From contig JAAUZD010000005.1 of NCBI GenBank assembly GCA_014804785.1, positions 72,562 to 136,561 of the forward strand: 64,000 nt of DNA. Reading direction: 5' to 3'. This document shows positions 62,255 to 64,000 of this stretch, in pieces (the stretch's first letter is position 1; every line of letters begins with the position of its first letter). This DNA comes from Lachnospiraceae bacterium (GTDB taxonomy: Bacteria; Bacillota; Clostridia; Lachnospirales; Lachnospiraceae). The notes under the pieces were generated by a model that saw only the letters and a list, made by a program, of their open reading frames with translations, was not told the origin of the DNA and made no database searches. The position numbers were made by a program, and so were the translations under genes.

Positions 62255-63664
62255 ATGAATCAGAAAAACAAGGTGATAGAAGAATACGGATTGTGGTTTG
62301 CTGATCTGGTGACAATAGGAATATCTTTTGTTCTGGCAACCTATATCCGGTACGGCAATTTTCGAGATATGGAAGACAAAGGGATACACTTTCAAGTGTG
62401 TCTGCTTCTTTTGCTCTTCTGCACCATTTATACCTTTTTTATCTCGTGGAATAGAAATTTTGTGAAAAGAGGGATAAAGAAGGAAGTTTATGAGATTTTG
62501 AAGTATAATGCCATTATGATTCTGGTGGTACAGACCATTATGACATTCTTAAAGTGGGCAGATCCTTTTTCACGCCTTGTTACGGTATATTTTACAATCA
62601 TCAATGTGATACTGACGGTTCTTGTCCATCTGTTGCTTAAAAAGGGAATGCGCCTGCACTATCGTTCGGATTTATCCAGAATTAAGGTTCTGGTAATTAC
62701 TCAGAGGGCAATGGCGGAAGAGGTGGTGAAGCACCTGAAAGAGAATCTGGATATGAATTTTCAGATTGTACAGGTTGCCTGCCCGGAGAGCCATACACCG
62801 GAGGAAATAAGCGGTATTTCCATAATACCTATGAAAGAGGGGTTTATGGAGGATGTGACTTATATGGCACTGGATGAGGTGTTTATTTATGCGCCGGAGC
62901 TGAGCCAGAAACAGATTCAGATTATGATTAACGGATTTGACGAGATGGGGGTAGATTGCCACTATTGTCTGGAACTTCCCGGAACCCATTCGGAGAGAAG
63001 CAAGATGGACAATTTTGGAAGCTATTCTGTCATTACTTATACGAGGTTCCAAAGCAGCTATAAAAGACTGTTGATCAAGAGGGTGATGGATATCCTGGGA
63101 GGACTGGTGGGAATGTTGATTACACTGGTTTTCTTTCCCTTTGTTGCACTTGCCATCAGACTGGATTCTCCGGGTCCGATTCTGTTTTCGCAGATTAGAA
63201 TCGGGCGCAATGGTCGTAGGTTTAAGATTTATAAATTCCGCTCTATGTACATTGATGCAGAGGAGCGCAAAAAAGAGCTTGAGAAGCAGAATGAAATGCA
63301 GGGTCTGATGTTCAAGATGGAAAACGATCCGCGCATTACAAGGGTAGGGAAATTTATCAGAAAGACCAGCATTGATGAACTGCCCCAGTTCTATAATGTG
63401 GTGAAAGGGGACATGAGTCTGGTCGGTACAAGACCTCCTACCGCAGATGAATTTGAAAAATACAATCAGTATTATAGAAGGCGTATCAGCATGACCCCCG
63501 GACTTACCGGATTGTGGCAGGTCAGCGGGCGCAGTGAGATTGAAAATTTTGATGATGTGGTAAAATATGACCTTGAATATATAGACGGATGGTCGCTGAC
63601 ACTGGATGTGAAGATTCTGCTTCGCACCATATGGGTGGTAATTGCAGGACGCGGGTCAAAGTAA
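62255..63664 (+). CDS. polyprenyl glycosylphosphotransferase (WcaJ/CpsE-like)
   Basis: 469 residues. Four or five N-terminal helices, a central Rossmann-like domain (about 145-255), another helix, then the catalytic domain: FSQIRIGRNGRRFKIYKFRS, TSIDELPQFYNVVKGDMSLV, TRPPTADEFEKY and TPGLTGLWQVSGRSEI. It starts a glycan on undecaprenyl phosphate, usually with glucose- or galactose-1-phosphate. It is a second initiating enzyme beside the PglC-like one at 36302 and suggests that a second glycan begins here. Confidence 0.9.
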   Translation: MNQKNKVIEEYGLWFADLVTIGISFVLATYIRYGNFRDMEDKGIHFQVCLLLLLFCTIYTFFISWNRNFVKRGIKKEVYEILKYNAIMILVVQTIMTFLKWADPFSRLVTVYFTIINVILTVLVHLLLKKGMRLHYRSDLSRIKVLVITQRAMAEEVVKHLKENLDMNFQIVQVACPESHTPEEISGISIIPMKEGFMEDVTYMALDEVFIYAPELSQKQIQIMINGFDEMGVDCHYCLELPGTHSERSKMDNFGSYSVITYTRFQSSYKRLLIKRVMDILGGLVGMLITLVFFPFVALAIRLDSPGPILFSQIRIGRNGRRFKIYKFRSMYIDAEERKKELEKQNEMQGLMFKMENDPRITRVGKFIRKTSIDELPQFYNVVKGDMSLVGTRPPTADEFEKYNQYYRRRISMTPGLTGLWQVSGRSEIENFDDVVKYDLEYIDGWSLTLDVKILLRTIWVVIAGRGSK

Positions 63665-63689
63665 CCGATTGGAGGAAAAGAGGCAGCAG

Positions 63690-64000
63690 GTGAAAAAACA
63701 GGAAAAAATAAAGATACTCATGGTAGGACCGGACAGGGGCGTGCACGGCGGGATATCCGCTGTGGTGAATAATTACTATGATGCCGGGCTGGACCAGAAA
63801 ATCGGCTTATGTTACATTGGAACCATGGTTGAAGGAAGTAAGCTGAGAAAGCTGATTAAGGCAGTGGAAGCTTTTGCTTTATTTTGCGTGAAGGTGCCGG
63901 GGTACCAAATTGTTCATGTCAATATGGCATCTGACAGCAGTTATTATAGAAAGTCCTTTTTTATAAGGACGGCAAAGCTTTTTGGAAAGAAAATCGTGAT
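63690..64000 (+). CDS. GT4-like glycosyltransferase (5' part, cut by window end)
   Basis: The frame is open from GTG 63690 to the end of the window, 103 codons. KILMVGPDRGVHGGISAVVN and VHVNMASDSSYYRKSFFIRT then AKLFGKKIV are typical of the acceptor domain of capsule GT4 enzymes. GGAGG lies 14 nt upstream, somewhat far; AGCAGG is adjacent. It directly follows the WcaJ-like gene and would add the second sugar of that unit. Confidence 0.75.
   Translation, partial: MKKQEKIKILMVGPDRGVHGGISAVVNNYYDAGLDQKIGLCYIGTMVEGSKLRKLIKAVEAFALFCVKVPGYQIVHVNMASDSSYYRKSFFIRTAKLFGKKIV

Overview
The window reads as chromosomal DNA of a gut-type Clostridia, most likely a Lachnospiraceae: moderately low GC, strong GGAGG ribosome binding sites, purine-rich coding strands, a maltodextrin locus with a CBM26-like surface protein, ECF sigma/zf-HC2 anti-sigma pairs, DUF2971, and a large glycan locus of lachnospiral style. 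I saw no transposase, phage gene, tRNA, rRNA or CRISPR array. All assignments rest on motifs and remembered family features; no database search was run.

Region 1 (1-8.4 kb): tadA sits behind a 20-codon remnant of a radical-SAM activase (NrdG type). A starch/maltodextrin operon follows: membrane-tethered three-module CBM26-like protein, lipoprotein binding protein, two MalF/MalG permeases, cytosolic neopullulanase-type GH13 enzyme, and a LacI regulator. The operon has no ATPase; a UgpC/MsmK-type ATPase at 19.7 kb could supply it.

Region 2 (8.4-19.5 kb): a split HipB-HipS-HipT toxin-antitoxin system behind a perfect 24-bp inverted repeat; a PadR regulator with a SEDS (FtsW/RodA) paralogue that has lost the catalytic Asp; a collapsed sigma/anti-sigma pair (pseudogenes); an Rpn/PD-(D/E)XK protein with a 21-bp minisatellite coding a coiled coil; a MATE exporter; an orphan solute-binding lipoprotein joined to a chemoreceptor; and an unrecognised protein.

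Region 3 (19.6-30.2 kb): a second sugar ABC importer whose binding protein carries both a lipobox and a C-terminal membrane helix; a two-domain lipoprotein; a DUF2971 protein; an ECF sigma/anti-sigma pair leading into a BcrA-like ABC exporter with two permeases. The lipoprotein and the last permease share a similar structured leader.

Region 4 (30.2-30.7 kb): a 500-bp non-coding region holding two inverted copies of a ~138-nt hairpin element. The copies differ at many stem positions, but the differences are compensated, while the loops are conserved. This is the most unusual structure in the window.

Region 5 (30.6 kb to the end): a surface glycan locus. Wzy-like polymerase, PglF-like 4,6-dehydratase, DegT aminotransferase, PglC-like transferase, ATP-grasp enzyme and PglA-like glycosyltransferase would make and load a 4-amino sugar. 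A WbpO/TviB-like dehydrogenase and a WbpP-like epimerase would supply HexNAcA, and two AsnB-like amidotransferases could amidate it. Four more GT4 enzymes, three GT11 fucosyltransferase-like proteins, GT2, DUF5672 and GT17 enzymes extend and decorate the unit. MBOAT/SGNH and O-methyltransferase genes on the opposite strand would modify it, a PglK-like ABC protein would flip it, and a second, WcaJ-like, initiating transferase lies near the end. The last gene (GT4) runs off the window.
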